Shown one piece after another: positions 25,646 to 33,673 of a stretch of DNA of 38,627 bases. Both the position numbers and the translations under genes were made by a program. The DNA comes from Lentisphaeria bacterium (GTDB lineage: Bacteria; Verrucomicrobiota; Lentisphaeria; Victivallales; Victivallaceae): assembly GCA_017508285.1 (NCBI GenBank), contig JAFVZG010000029.1, forward strand, positions 1 to 38,627. Direction: 5' to 3'. The notes beneath the pieces are model-generated. The model worked only from the letters and a program-made list of their open reading frames with translations, ran no database searches and was not told where the DNA came from. Each line of letters opens with the position of its first letter. Position 1 is the stretch's first letter.

Positions 25646-26700
25646 AACTCAAACTCCTCCTGTGTGCCGTCGGCAACTTCACATGCCGCTTTACCGAGAT
25701 TGGCGGTGATCACCGAACCGGAAAACTCCGGCAAACTGCTCTCTATGGCAAAGGAACCTCCCTTGCGCGCCATTGCCGATGATGCCCAGAGATATTCATC
25801 GAATAATTCACCGATCATTCCATGCTGAACCGCTTTCCCGGGACGGTTGATATGCGAACCGTCATTACATACGGCGTTGCCTGCAACGGTGAGCAAAACG
25901 CCGTTTGCCTGCTGCTTGCGGATAAATGCCCGGAAATTCCGGCGCAATACCGGAGCGGCAAAACAGCCTTCTGCGGTGAACCGGGCAGAAGTTTCAGAAT
26001 TTACGCCCGCAGCATCCGCTTTTCCGGCACCGAAAAGTGCCTTGAACCGCCACGGCCGCTTCTCCACTTCCTGATCTTCCGGCACACTCAGCACCTGCCG
26101 TACCCAGTGGATACCGTCATCAGCGGCATAGATCCGGTGACTGGCGGCGGCACCGGAGTAATTGGCGGCGCAATTATGCCGCCAGAAATCATCGCCGCAA
26201 TAAAATTCGGCGGCGATACCGTCATCAAAGGTCACTTTCACTCTGACCGGCAGAGTGCTTCCTTCGCAGATCACCCCTTCTGCCGGAGCCGTGATCACTT
26301 CAGCACTTCCCAGGAGCCAGTACTCCACAGCAACGGCTCTGCCGGTAAAAGTGATCTCTTCCAAAGTCAATTCATGGATCCTGCCGCCGTTGTCAGCGGC
26401 AATATCACAGGTCAATTCACCGCAATTTCCGGCAAATTTCCACTGTCTGGCGACATGGTATTCACAACCGAAAGGTATCACATTCACGCTCTCTGCCTCC
26501 GCCGAAAGTCCATCATTGGCGAAGTGCTTGCGCAACTTCTCAGACAAACCGGTGCTCTCACTGAATTTACCGGTGGTGATCCTGCCGGCACTCAGAACCT
26601 TGCGCCCCTCAAAAAAGAGAGCGGCACTCTCATTCCCGTCGGGATAAACTTCAAAGACGGCATCCGGTGAAACCACCTTTACCAGAGATTCTATTTTCAT
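25642..26700 (-). CDS. protein of unknown function
   Basis: A 352-residue protein I do not recognise. The start at 26700 overlaps the protease stop by ATGA; a longer frame upstream would run through the protease gene. No signal peptide or membrane helix is evident. The sequence is beta-rich, with segments such as VKVTFDDGIAAEFYCGDDFW, HRIYAADDGIHWVRQVLSVPE and RKQQANGVLLTVAGNAVCNDGSH. These suggest a carbohydrate- or lectin-like beta-sandwich, which is only an impression. It is coupled to the HIS6-type gene downstream. Confidence 0.7.
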   Translation of the reverse strand: MKIESLVKVVSPDAVFEVYPDGNESAALFFEGRKVLSAGRITTGKFSESTGLSEKLRKHFANDGLSAEAESVNVIPFGCEYHVARQWKFAGNCGELTCDIAADNGGRIHELTLEEITFTGRAVAVEYWLLGSAEVITAPAEGVICEGSTLPVRVKVTFDDGIAAEFYCGDDFWRHNCAANYSGAAASHRIYAADDGIHWVRQVLSVPEDQEVEKRPWRFKALFGAGKADAAGVNSETSARFTAEGCFAAPVLRRNFRAFIRKQQANGVLLTVAGNAVCNDGSHINRPGKAVQHGMIGELFDEYLWASSAMARKGGSFAIESSLPEFSGSVITANLGKAACEVADGTQEEFEL

Positions 26701-27620
26701 AAATTTTCCACTCCTTCCGCACCGGCAGGCTCTGCCGGCTGACAAAAACGCGCACTTATCACCTGCCAGCGCAAAGAACCGGCACTCTTTTCTTCAATTA
26801 TTCCGGGGATATCTTCCGCTTTTGCGGTGCTGAATTGCCCGACTTCCTCCAATGTGCAGCGGAAAAGCACCGCTTCCGCCCGGCTCACCCCCGCTTTGCG
26901 CAGATTTTCCGCCGCATGGATGACCAGTTTGCGGGAAAAATGGTTGCGGCACAGGAGAAACAACGGATAGATCACCGCCAGTATCCAGAATATCCACGAC
27001 GGGAACCACGGCAGAAACAACGCCTTGACCAATTCCGCCGCCGGAAGCAGCATCACCGGCAGGAGAAATCCCAGAGCATCCTTATCCGAAATAAAGCAAT
27101 TGCCCAGATAGCGGCGCAACGGAGAATCCGAAGTCTGATAGGCAAAATACTCCTCAAGAGCCGGTTCCTCCATCACATGCCGCACCGCATGGCACAACTC
27201 GTGCGCCAACAGCTCTTCCCGGCAGTAATTGAGAAAACGCCGCTTTTTACGGAAGACATCGCGCAGCAGAAAAACGGCGAAATTCGCCTCCGGATCACCG
27301 ACCAGACAGCCGCCCCACAGCCAGCCGATCTTCTTTTTCAGAAAAAATCCCGGCACATGATGCACCGCGAAACCGTAAAGTTTTTCCGTAATACCGGCGA
27401 CCTCCCCGGTTATTTCCGGCGGGATACGGCAATCGGCAGAAACCTCAAAGATATCAAAAACTTTGATTTTTTCCCCGGAAGCCAGTTCCTTTTCAAAAGC
27501 GGCAGAGACCTCTCTGACCGCCTCCACCCGTTTCAGAAAACCGGCGGCATCCTCCCCCGGGGTGATAAGAAATCCGGCGGCATCCAGAGCGATGAGCCGG
27601 TCCAATGATTCCGAATTCAC
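26697..27620 (-). CDS. predicted membrane zinc metalloprotease (HExxH)
   Basis: A 307-residue protein with the zinc motif HELCH (His140, Glu141, His144) in the helix REELLAHELCHAVRH. EEYFAYQTS about 12 residues later may supply a third ligand (Glu156/157) as in gluzincins. Two hydrophobic segments (about 183-203 and 206-225) would anchor it in the inner membrane with the active site on the N-terminal side. A GLWGGC-like region (WLWGGCLVGD) precedes the motif. The family is not identified. Its start overlaps the ricT stop by ATGA, and its own stop overlaps the next gene. Confidence 0.75.
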   Translation of the reverse strand: MNSESLDRLIALDAAGFLITPGEDAAGFLKRVEAVREVSAAFEKELASGEKIKVFDIFEVSADCRIPPEITGEVAGITEKLYGFAVHHVPGFFLKKKIGWLWGGCLVGDPEANFAVFLLRDVFRKKRRFLNYCREELLAHELCHAVRHVMEEPALEEYFAYQTSDSPLRRYLGNCFISDKDALGFLLPVMLLPAAELVKALFLPWFPSWIFWILAVIYPLFLLCRNHFSRKLVIHAAENLRKAGVSRAEAVLFRCTLEEVGQFSTAKAEDIPGIIEEKSAGSLRWQVISARFCQPAEPAGAEGVENL

Positions 27621-28534
27621 TTTTTAGATCCGGGCTCCTGTTTGTTATTCTGACCGTGATTGCGGTTTTTATCCTGATTGCGGAAGTTGTTTTTTCCGCC
27701 CTTTTCCAGAGAGTTGCCGTTGTGATGTTTTTCCGGAGTGCAGACGGTGATCTCGGAAACCGGGAAAGTGGAAACATTGCCGTTCTCAAAGGTCACACTG
27801 ACTTTGGATGTAAGCAGATTGCGGTCAGTTATCCGCCCTTTTCCGGCGGGGGTCTCACAGAATTCACCTTTGCGCGGCATACCTTTTTCCAGTTCCAGAT
27901 ATCCCTCATGCTCATACTTCAGACAGCACTTCAATCTGCCGCAGATGCCGGAAATGGTGCCGGGAGTGAGCAGAAGATCCTGTTCCTTTGCCATTTTGAC
28001 ATTGATGGAGTTGAATTCTTTGAGGAAACGGCAGCAGCAAAGCACCTGACCGCAAACGGCGATACCGCCGTAAATACCGGTCTCATCCCGCACCCCGATC
28101 TGCCGCAATTCGATGCGCACGCTCAAGGCATGGGATAACTCTTTGACCAGCTCCCGGAAATCCACTCTGCCGTCGGCGCAAAACTGCACCGTCAGCAGTT
28201 TGCGGTCAAGAGAGTAATGGGCATTGACCGGATTCATTTCCAGAGAGAGTTTAGCTATCCAATCTCTGACGATCGCCATATCGCTTTTGGCTTTGGCGCG
28301 ATTCTCATCAGCCTCGGCAAGTTCCGCATCACCGGCGACCCGGAGTATCTGCGGCAGGTCTTCGACCCGGGAAGTCATACTGGGGTTGGCAAGTTCCGCG
28401 CCGACGGTACCGATATCCTCGTAAAAATCCCGCCGGAATACGCACTTCATGCCCCGTTTCAACGCCAGTTCTTCTGCGCCCCGCACCTCAAAGGATGCGC
28501 CGTTTTCCAGTTTTATGACCCAAACTTTTTCCAT
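27617..28534 (-). CDS. PSP1/RicT (YaaT) family iron-sulfur protein
   Basis: Homologue of Bacillus RicT (YaaT), part of the RicAFT complex that binds 4Fe-4S clusters and supports mRNA processing by RNase Y. The 305-residue protein has the PSP1 core with its cysteine cluster: AVCGQVLCCCRFLKEF followed by KMAKEQDLLLTPGTISGICGRLKCCLKYE, the latter almost a family signature. The C-terminus is a low-complexity Asn/Lys/Gln-rich tail (about residues 270-305), possibly RNA-binding. The start at 28534 has GGAAG upstream; ten extra codons are possible. It is first in the nine-gene operon. RicA and RicF partners are not seen. Confidence 0.88.
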   Translation of the reverse strand: MEKVWVIKLENGASFEVRGAEELALKRGMKCVFRRDFYEDIGTVGAELANPSMTSRVEDLPQILRVAGDAELAEADENRAKAKSDMAIVRDWIAKLSLEMNPVNAHYSLDRKLLTVQFCADGRVDFRELVKELSHALSVRIELRQIGVRDETGIYGGIAVCGQVLCCCRFLKEFNSINVKMAKEQDLLLTPGTISGICGRLKCCLKYEHEGYLELEKGMPRKGEFCETPAGKGRITDRNLLTSKVSVTFENGNVSTFPVSEITVCTPEKHHNGNSLEKGGKNNFRNQDKNRNHGQNNKQEPGSKK

Positions 28535-28591
28535 AGACTTCCAATCTGCAGCTCTGCTTATCAAAGATTATATAAAAAATGCCTTACGGAC

Positions 28592-28620
28592 AATATAGCA
28601 GTGCAATGGCATATTTACAA
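28592..28620 (-). promoter_or_regulatory. promoter of the nine-gene ricT operon
   Basis: Minus-strand TTGTAA (28615-28620), 17 bp, TATATT (28592-28597) with an extended TGC before the -10. Together with the purA promoter and leader it occupies the 316-bp divergent gap between ricT and purA; the stretch 28621-28724 shows nothing else I recognise. Confidence 0.8.
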
Positions 28621-28724
28621 GTTGTTCTGCGCAAAAACTCCGGAGAGAAAAGCAGTTTTTATCCTCCGTCACCCCGAAAAAGCCGGATACGGGAACTAAA
28701 TCAATAAAAATGAGCGTTTTGCAT

Positions 28725-28753
28725 TTGAAAAAATGTCCCTGAGATGCTATTTT
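28725..28753 (+). promoter_or_regulatory. promoter of purA-rodA
   Basis: TTGAAA (28725-28730), 17 bp, TATTTT (28748-28753) with an extended TGC before the -10. It is divergent from the ricT promoter and gives a leader of about 90 nt. Confidence 0.8.
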
Positions 28754-28784
28754 ATGGCTTAAGTGTTTATTTTTATCAAACAGA

Positions 28785-28815
28785 AACGGCGGGAGTGCAA
28801 AAATTCTCTGCCGTT
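28785..28815 (+). promoter_or_regulatory. hairpin in the purA leader
   Basis: AACGGC (28785-28790) pairs with GCCGTT (28810-28815), with an inner GGAG/TCTC stem. The stretch GGTTTTTG follows a few bases later. The shape could act as an attenuator, but no purine riboswitch consensus is present. Confidence 0.35.
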
Positions 28816-28850
28816 GCAAGGTTTTTGAAAGCAGTAAAGGAGTTTTCGTT

Positions 28851-30125
28851 ATGCCGGTAGATATTCTGGTCGGTACCCAGTGGGGTGACGAGGGTAAAGG
28901 TAAATTGATCGACGTCCTCACCCGTGATGTGGATATGGTCGTGCGTTTTCAGGGCGGCAATAATGCCGGTCACACTGTTGAGATCGGTGATAAACGTTAT
29001 GTGCTGCACCTTGTACCGTCGGGCATTTTCCGTCCGGAAGTGACCTGCGTTATCGGCAACGGTCTAGTGGTCGATCCGGTGGCTCTGGATGAAGAGTTGC
29101 GCGGTATCGAAGAAAAGGGGTTTTCCACCGGCAATGTCCAGTTGAGCAACCGCGCCCAGTTGATTTTCATCTACCATCGCGTGGCTGATACCCTCAGCGA
29201 AAACAAAGCCAAACAGAAGATCGGTACCACCGGCAGAGGTATCGGGCCTGCCTACATGGATAAGATGCGCCGTACCGGGATCCGTGCCATCGATTTGAAA
29301 TTTCCGGAAAAACTGGCGGAGCAGTTCCGCGCCGAATGTGCCCGTTACAATAAGATTTTCGCTGAATACGGTGTGCCGGAATTGGATGTCGAAGCCGAAT
29401 TGACCAAAGTTCTGGAAGCGGCAAAACGCCTTGCTCCCATGGTCTGCGATACGGTTTACTCCATCAACCGCGCCGTGAAAGAGGGAAAAAATGTGCTGTT
29501 TGAAGGTGCGCAGGGCGCACTGCTGGATATCGACCACGGAACCTACCCCTTTGTGACCAGCAGCAACACCGTCAGCGGCGGTGCCTGCACCGGCGGCGGC
29601 ATCCCGCCCCAGAGCGTCCGTGATGTCTGGGGGGTCATCAAGGCTTACACCACAAGAGTCGGCGAAGGCCCTTTCCCCACCGAACTTTTTGATGCCACCG
29701 GCGAAAAACTCCGTCAGGTCGGCAGAGAATTCGGCGCGACCACCGGCCGCCCCCGCCGTTGCGGCTGGTTCGATGCAGTGGCATCCCGTTATGCCTGTAT
29801 GGTCAACGGCATCAACAAACTGGCGGTCACCAAACTTGACTGCCTCGATGATCTGGATGAGATCGCCATCTGCGTTGCTTATAAAGTCAACGGCGTACTG
29901 ACTACCGAATTTCCCGCTTCAGTAGCGGAATTGGAAGCCGCTGAACCGGTCTACGAGTACCTCCCCGGCTGGAAATGCAGTACCAGCGGTGCCGCAAAGA
30001 GCAGCGATCTGCCGGAAAATGCCCGCAAATATCTTGCCCGCATGGCAGAGTTGGTCGATTCAAATATCGCCATCATCTCCGTCGGTCCCCGCCGGGATCA
30101 GACCTTTGCCGCTGACGCGGAGTAA
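28851..30125 (+). CDS. purA: adenylosuccinate synthetase
   Basis: Joins IMP and aspartate with GTP hydrolysis to make adenylosuccinate, the first committed step to AMP. The 424-residue protein begins VDILVGTQWGDEGKGK, the phosphate loop with the catalytic Asp, followed by QGGNNAGHT, GTTGRGIGPAYMDK, LFEGAQGALLDIDHGTYPFVTSSN, GVIKAYTTRVGEGPFPTEL and TTGRPRRCGWFD. The C-terminus follows the family to SVGPRRDQT. AAAGGAG lies 8 nt before the ATG. It is followed by rodA after 5 bp. Confidence 0.98.
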   Translation: MPVDILVGTQWGDEGKGKLIDVLTRDVDMVVRFQGGNNAGHTVEIGDKRYVLHLVPSGIFRPEVTCVIGNGLVVDPVALDEELRGIEEKGFSTGNVQLSNRAQLIFIYHRVADTLSENKAKQKIGTTGRGIGPAYMDKMRRTGIRAIDLKFPEKLAEQFRAECARYNKIFAEYGVPELDVEAELTKVLEAAKRLAPMVCDTVYSINRAVKEGKNVLFEGAQGALLDIDHGTYPFVTSSNTVSGGACTGGGIPPQSVRDVWGVIKAYTTRVGEGPFPTELFDATGEKLRQVGREFGATTGRPRRCGWFDAVASRYACMVNGINKLAVTKLDCLDDLDEIAICVAYKVNGVLTTEFPASVAELEAAEPVYEYLPGWKCSTSGAAKSSDLPENARKYLARMAELVDSNIAIISVGPRRDQTFAADAE

Positions 30126-30130
30126 AACTC

Positions 30131-31291
30131 ATGCAGGGAAACACCCGGCAGGCAGCGATATGGAACTATCTGCGGAATCTTGATTATCTGCAGCTGGTCA
30201 CCGTAGCACTCCTGCTGGGGATCGGTCTGATATTCATCCACTCGACCGGGATGCAGATCGACACCGAAGAGAGCCGGGGATTTTTCGGCAGGCAGTTGAT
30301 CTGGATCGGACTCGGATGCACGGCATATTTTCTGATATCTCTGCCGGATTACCGCTCATTCACCAGCCGGGTGGCGATGCTCGGCGGCTATGCACTGTCG
30401 GTGATCCTGTTGATCACGGTGCTTTTTTTCGGCTTGAAAATCTTTGGTGCCACCCGCTGGCTCAATATTTTCGGATTCCGGCTCCAACCGTCGGAACCGG
30501 CAAAACTGATGGTCATCTGCGCTCTGGCGGCGATACTTTCCGCCCCCCGTTTCTCCCGGAATAAAAATCTCTCGCTGTTTCTCTGCACCATGACGGTGCT
30601 TATCCCATTCATCCTCATTGCCATCGAACCGGATCTGGGCAGTGCATTAGTACTGCTGCCGATCTCCTGTGCCGTGATTTTCGCTTCCGGCATCAAATGG
30701 AAAATCGTGATCCTGGGGCTGGCGGCAGTAGCAGTGGGAGTGGCAGTGATTTTGCTGGATTGCTTCAGGGAAGAACCTGTACTGCTGCGGGGATATCAGC
30801 GTGACCGGATCAAGACTTTTCTCGATCCGGGGGCTGATTTGAGCAATCGCGGTTACAATGCCCATCAGGCAAAAATTGCCGTCGGTGCCGGCGGATATAC
30901 CGGCACCGGGATCGGCAAAGGGGTGCAGAATGAGTTGGGGTTTCTGCCCAGAACAGTCTCAAATAATGACTTCATCTTTTCAGTCATCGCCGAAGAGACC
31001 GGTTTCTGCGGAGTGACCGGAATACTCTTTTTGTATGCCATGCTGCTTTACAGCATTCTGCGGACAGCTTTCGTCACCTCCGGTTACGGCAGATATATTG
31101 CCGTGGGGGTGGCAACACTGATATTCTGTCACATATTCATCAATATCGGCATGAGTATCGGCATTGCTCCGGTGACCGGTTTGCCGCTGCCGCTGATAAG
31201 TTACGGCGGATCATTCATTCTCACCTCAATGATCACTCTGGGGCTGGTTCAGGCGGTCTACCGGCAGAATAAACTTGATCAACTAAAATAA
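30131..31291 (+). CDS. rodA: SEDS peptidoglycan glycosyltransferase, RodA type
   Basis: Inner-membrane polymerase of the elongasome, which joins lipid II into glycan strands with a class B PBP. The 386-residue protein has about ten hydrophobic helices. SEDS marks include GATRWLNIFGFRLQPSEPAKL, the catalytic-site EPDLGSALVLLP with its Asp, GYQRDRIKTFLDP, AVGAGGYTGTGIGKG, NDFIFSVIAEETGF, and the ending GLPLPLISYGGSF. RodA is preferred over FtsW because of the QPSEPAKL/FLDPG pattern and the lack of division genes; the partner PBP2 is not in the window. GGAG lies 8 nt before the ATG. Its stop lies 5 bp from the convergent terminase stop. Confidence 0.93.
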   Translation: MQGNTRQAAIWNYLRNLDYLQLVTVALLLGIGLIFIHSTGMQIDTEESRGFFGRQLIWIGLGCTAYFLISLPDYRSFTSRVAMLGGYALSVILLITVLFFGLKIFGATRWLNIFGFRLQPSEPAKLMVICALAAILSAPRFSRNKNLSLFLCTMTVLIPFILIAIEPDLGSALVLLPISCAVIFASGIKWKIVILGLAAVAVGVAVILLDCFREEPVLLRGYQRDRIKTFLDPGADLSNRGYNAHQAKIAVGAGGYTGTGIGKGVQNELGFLPRTVSNNDFIFSVIAEETGFCGVTGILFLYAMLLYSILRTAFVTSGYGRYIAVGVATLIFCHIFINIGMSIGIAPVTGLPLPLISYGGSFILTSMITLGLVQAVYRQNKLDQLK

Positions 31292-31296
31292 TCGAT

Positions 31297-32553
31297 TCAC
31301 ACCAGGATAAACCGGTCAGCGGCATTATATTTTGCCAATTCGGTCAAAGCCCAGACCATCGCATCCATCCGGTCGGGGGATGCGGTGAAATTTCCCGGTT
31401 TGCATGAACACATTTCGCTCTCCAATTCCGGAAAAACCCCAGCATGGTGAACGATACCTTTTTCATAAAATCCTGCCACCGGCACCGCGCGGGAGTACTT
31501 GTCTTTCACCGCCCTGACTTCGTGGAATCTGATATATGGATCTTCCGCAGCAAAGAGAGTCCCGATCAAATCCCCGCCGTTGTTGACCTCGACCACCACA
31601 TGAGCAGTGTGCCATTGCCGGGCAAGGGCGATCGTCTCACGCACCCACAACAATGGAGAAACCCGCATACTCCGGTCATCAAGGATATAATACTCGCCGT
31701 CTTCACCGATTCCGGCGGCGATGATCCCGGTCATATCGCCGGATTTGCCGGATGTGACCGCCGGATCGACCCCGACGACGACCCTTGCCATCGCCGGAAC
31801 TGCACTTACCCGGAAAGGGTCGATCATGGAGTAGTTCCACAATGCCCCGCGGTCATCATCCAGCCATTTTCCTTCGAGGAAACGCTCTTTTTCCCTTGCC
31901 GGCAGATTACAGAGAGTATTTTCGATGTATCCGGCAGGAAGATTTGCCCGGTTGGCATCGGGATTCATCTGCATTGCCCCGTAATTTTCCGGGAACGCAA
32001 ACTTCTTCCGGGTGACCGGATCGCACTTCTCCATGAATACCCGGTAACTCCAATGCCGTTTACCCGGCGGATTGCAGTCATAATATGCCCGGTTGACCAG
32101 AGGCGGGGAGTTCTGAGCCAACCGGGTGAGAGCCACCTGGATCCCGGAATAATCCAATTCGGAACACTCATTGAAGTAGATCGTGGCAAACTCCTTGCCC
32201 AGGATCTTATCGGCGCGTTCCCCGTCATCCAGACCGATCAGCCATATTTCCGAATGGTTGGCGAAACGGAAAAAGTTTTCCGTCCGGTTGAAGCGGCAGC
32301 GCACTTTCCCGCCGAAACGGGTGCGCAGAACTTTCGGCAGGGTATCCAGACCGATGGTATTGCGGGCACTGGCACAATAACGGCGGATCACAGCGTGACG
32401 GCTGCCGGGAGAGCGCAGAGCTCTTGCCACCAGCGAACAACACAACACAAAACTCTTACCGGAGCGGGAACCGCCGAAAAGCATGATATGCCGCGCCGGA
32501 GATGCCAGCAGAGACAACGCCTTGCGCTGAGTGGAAGTATACTCAAACATCAT
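31297..32553 (-). CDS. phage terminase large subunit
   Basis: ATPase-nuclease motor that packages DNA into the capsid through the portal. The complete 418-residue protein has Walker A GGSRSGKS (27-34), an adenine-motif region IRRYCASARNT, Walker B TIYFNE with Glu129, and a C-terminal RNase H-like nuclease with GVDPAV (Asp263), VVEVNNGG and DRMDAMVW (third acidic site near 402). All catalytic residues look intact, so no decay is visible. GGAG precedes the ATG. It is the last gene of the leftward capsid operon, an unusual place, and ends 5 bp from rodA. Confidence 0.93.
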   Translation of the reverse strand: MMFEYTSTQRKALSLLASPARHIMLFGGSRSGKSFVLCCSLVARALRSPGSRHAVIRRYCASARNTIGLDTLPKVLRTRFGGKVRCRFNRTENFFRFANHSEIWLIGLDDGERADKILGKEFATIYFNECSELDYSGIQVALTRLAQNSPPLVNRAYYDCNPPGKRHWSYRVFMEKCDPVTRKKFAFPENYGAMQMNPDANRANLPAGYIENTLCNLPAREKERFLEGKWLDDDRGALWNYSMIDPFRVSAVPAMARVVVGVDPAVTSGKSGDMTGIIAAGIGEDGEYYILDDRSMRVSPLLWVRETIALARQWHTAHVVVEVNNGGDLIGTLFAAEDPYIRFHEVRAVKDKYSRAVPVAGFYEKGIVHHAGVFPELESEMCSCKPGNFTASPDRMDAMVWALTELAKYNAADRFILV

Positions 32554-32571
32554 TGGTTCACTCCGGGAAAT

Positions 32572-33069
32572 TTACGCATTGGCGGCAAGATGACGGAGAA
32601 AGGTGCGCCTGCCGGCAGAGATTTTCTCCATCACGCCTTGAAAAAGTGCTGCCAATTCCGGATGGATGGCGATGGAACGGAGGATCTTCCGGTGGATCGC
32701 CTGCCGGGAACAGCCGTGAATTTTTCCAAGCTGACGGATATTGGGTACTTTATCCCTGACCGATGGAGCGATTATCTCCCGGATCAAACTCAATGTGTAA
32801 TCATCCAGTTCCAGAAGATAACGGAAAAATGCGGCAAGAGCCGGAATGATCTCTGCATCTTTTTCCCCCTCTTCGTTACGGATTATCTCTTCATACCCGT
32901 TTCCTCCGGCGATGATCCCCTTTGCCGCTTCAAAACTCACCCAGTGCTTGCGCTTCTTCATGGAATTTTCGCTGGCAGTGTAGTAATTGCATGACTCCGT
33001 ATATTCGCATTGGCGGCAAATTTTTTCACTCTGCCGGTATTTTCCGTAACACTCAGGACAACTATTCAT
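32572..33069 (-). CDS. Cys-rich helix-turn-helix protein (possible small terminase or regulator)
   Basis: A 165-residue protein with an N-terminal cysteine cluster (Cys 4, 7, 18, 21, 27: CPEC ... CRQCEYTESC) that may bind zinc. Its C-terminal HTH (about residues 111-131, RQLGKIHGCSRQAIHRKI) is of the sigma/Mor type. ATG 33069 with GGAGGAG 6 nt upstream is the clear start, although the frame is open further upstream. It lies 18 bp before the large terminase, the position where a DNA-binding small terminase is often found. An alternative is a late transcription regulator. Confidence 0.7.
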   Translation of the reverse strand: MNSCPECYGKYRQSEKICRQCEYTESCNYYTASENSMKKRKHWVSFEAAKGIIAGGNGYEEIIRNEEGEKDAEIIPALAAFFRYLLELDDYTLSLIREIIAPSVRDKVPNIRQLGKIHGCSRQAIHRKILRSIAIHPELAALFQGVMEKISAGRRTFLRHLAANA

Positions 33070-33103
33070 AAAAGACTCCTCCATTGTCGATACTCTGTAA
33101 ACT

Positions 33104-33580
33104 TCAACCGCGCTGCAAACGCACGGAAGGAATAATATTTGTATTGTTTTCATCACCGCCGCTGTCACTGCTGCCGTCATCACTGCTGCCGGAACTGCCC
33201 GGATCATCATCCGGCTGATTACCCCCGGATTGAGCCGTTTTATTGAGCAGAGGAGCAAGCAATGCGGCGGCACGCTGACCTAAAAGTGACTTCTGGTCGC
33301 TGAACCGCAAACTTTCTCCGGCGGAATCAACGGCATTCACCCGGGTGTAACAACCGGTAAGATATTCCGGATTAAGCATCAGAAAAATCGTTTGTTCTGC
33401 GATGGCAGCATTAAAAAAATCCATCTCCTCACCGGTTTCCGGCAGATGAAATGCCACGGCGGCACGCACATCTCTTTCTGCGACGGCAACGATACCGCTG
33501 CGCTCTGCTTCGCTGAAACTGAAATAGCGTTCTTTCAGCGGGTGAACGAGAAAAAAATTATCGGTTTCGATCAAATCCAT
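33104..33580 (-). CDS. probable head completion/connector protein
   Basis: A 158-residue protein lying downstream of the capsid gene, where head-tail connector (gp6-like) proteins normally sit. The ordered part (about 1-115) ends SLLGQRAAALLAPLLNK; the remaining tail is rich in Asp, Gly and Ser (about 116-150) and probably disordered. The assignment rests on position and size, not on a motif. It is separated from the capsid gene by two hairpins. AGGGG precedes the ATG. Confidence 0.5.
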   Translation of the reverse strand: MDLIETDNFFLVHPLKERYFSFSEAERSGIVAVAERDVRAAVAFHLPETGEEMDFFNAAIAEQTIFLMLNPEYLTGCYTRVNAVDSAGESLRFSDQKSLLGQRAAALLAPLLNKTAQSGGNQPDDDPGSSGSSDDGSSDSGGDENNTNIIPSVRLQRG

Positions 33581-33616
33581 CAGATTACCCCTTATTGACT
33601 GCCTTTTGAAACTCCC

Positions 33617-33641
33617 TCCCTCTGCGTTTGAAACAGAGGGA
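33617..33641 (-). terminator. hairpin downstream of the capsid gene
   Basis: TCCCTCTG (33617-33624) and CAGAGGGA (33634-33641) form a perfect 8-bp stem with a 9-nt loop. It is the second of two consecutive hairpins between the capsid and connector genes. It has no U tract, so partial termination or 3'-end protection of the capsid mRNA is more likely than full termination. Confidence 0.5.
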
Positions 33642-33649
33642 AGGATGAC

Positions 33650-33673
33650 AATTTCCGGAATTTACCGGAAATT
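33650..33673 (-). terminator. perfect 9-bp hairpin at the capsid gene stop codon
   Basis: AATTTCCGG (33650-33658) and CCGGAAATT (33665-33673) are exact inverted repeats with a 6-nt loop, overlapping the capsid stop codon. It may stabilise the capsid mRNA or slow readthrough. Confidence 0.5.

Noticed and set aside
31444-32994. 516-codon open frame antisense to the large terminase and HTH genes
   Set aside because: It spans two well-supported minus-strand genes and has no start context or domain of its own.
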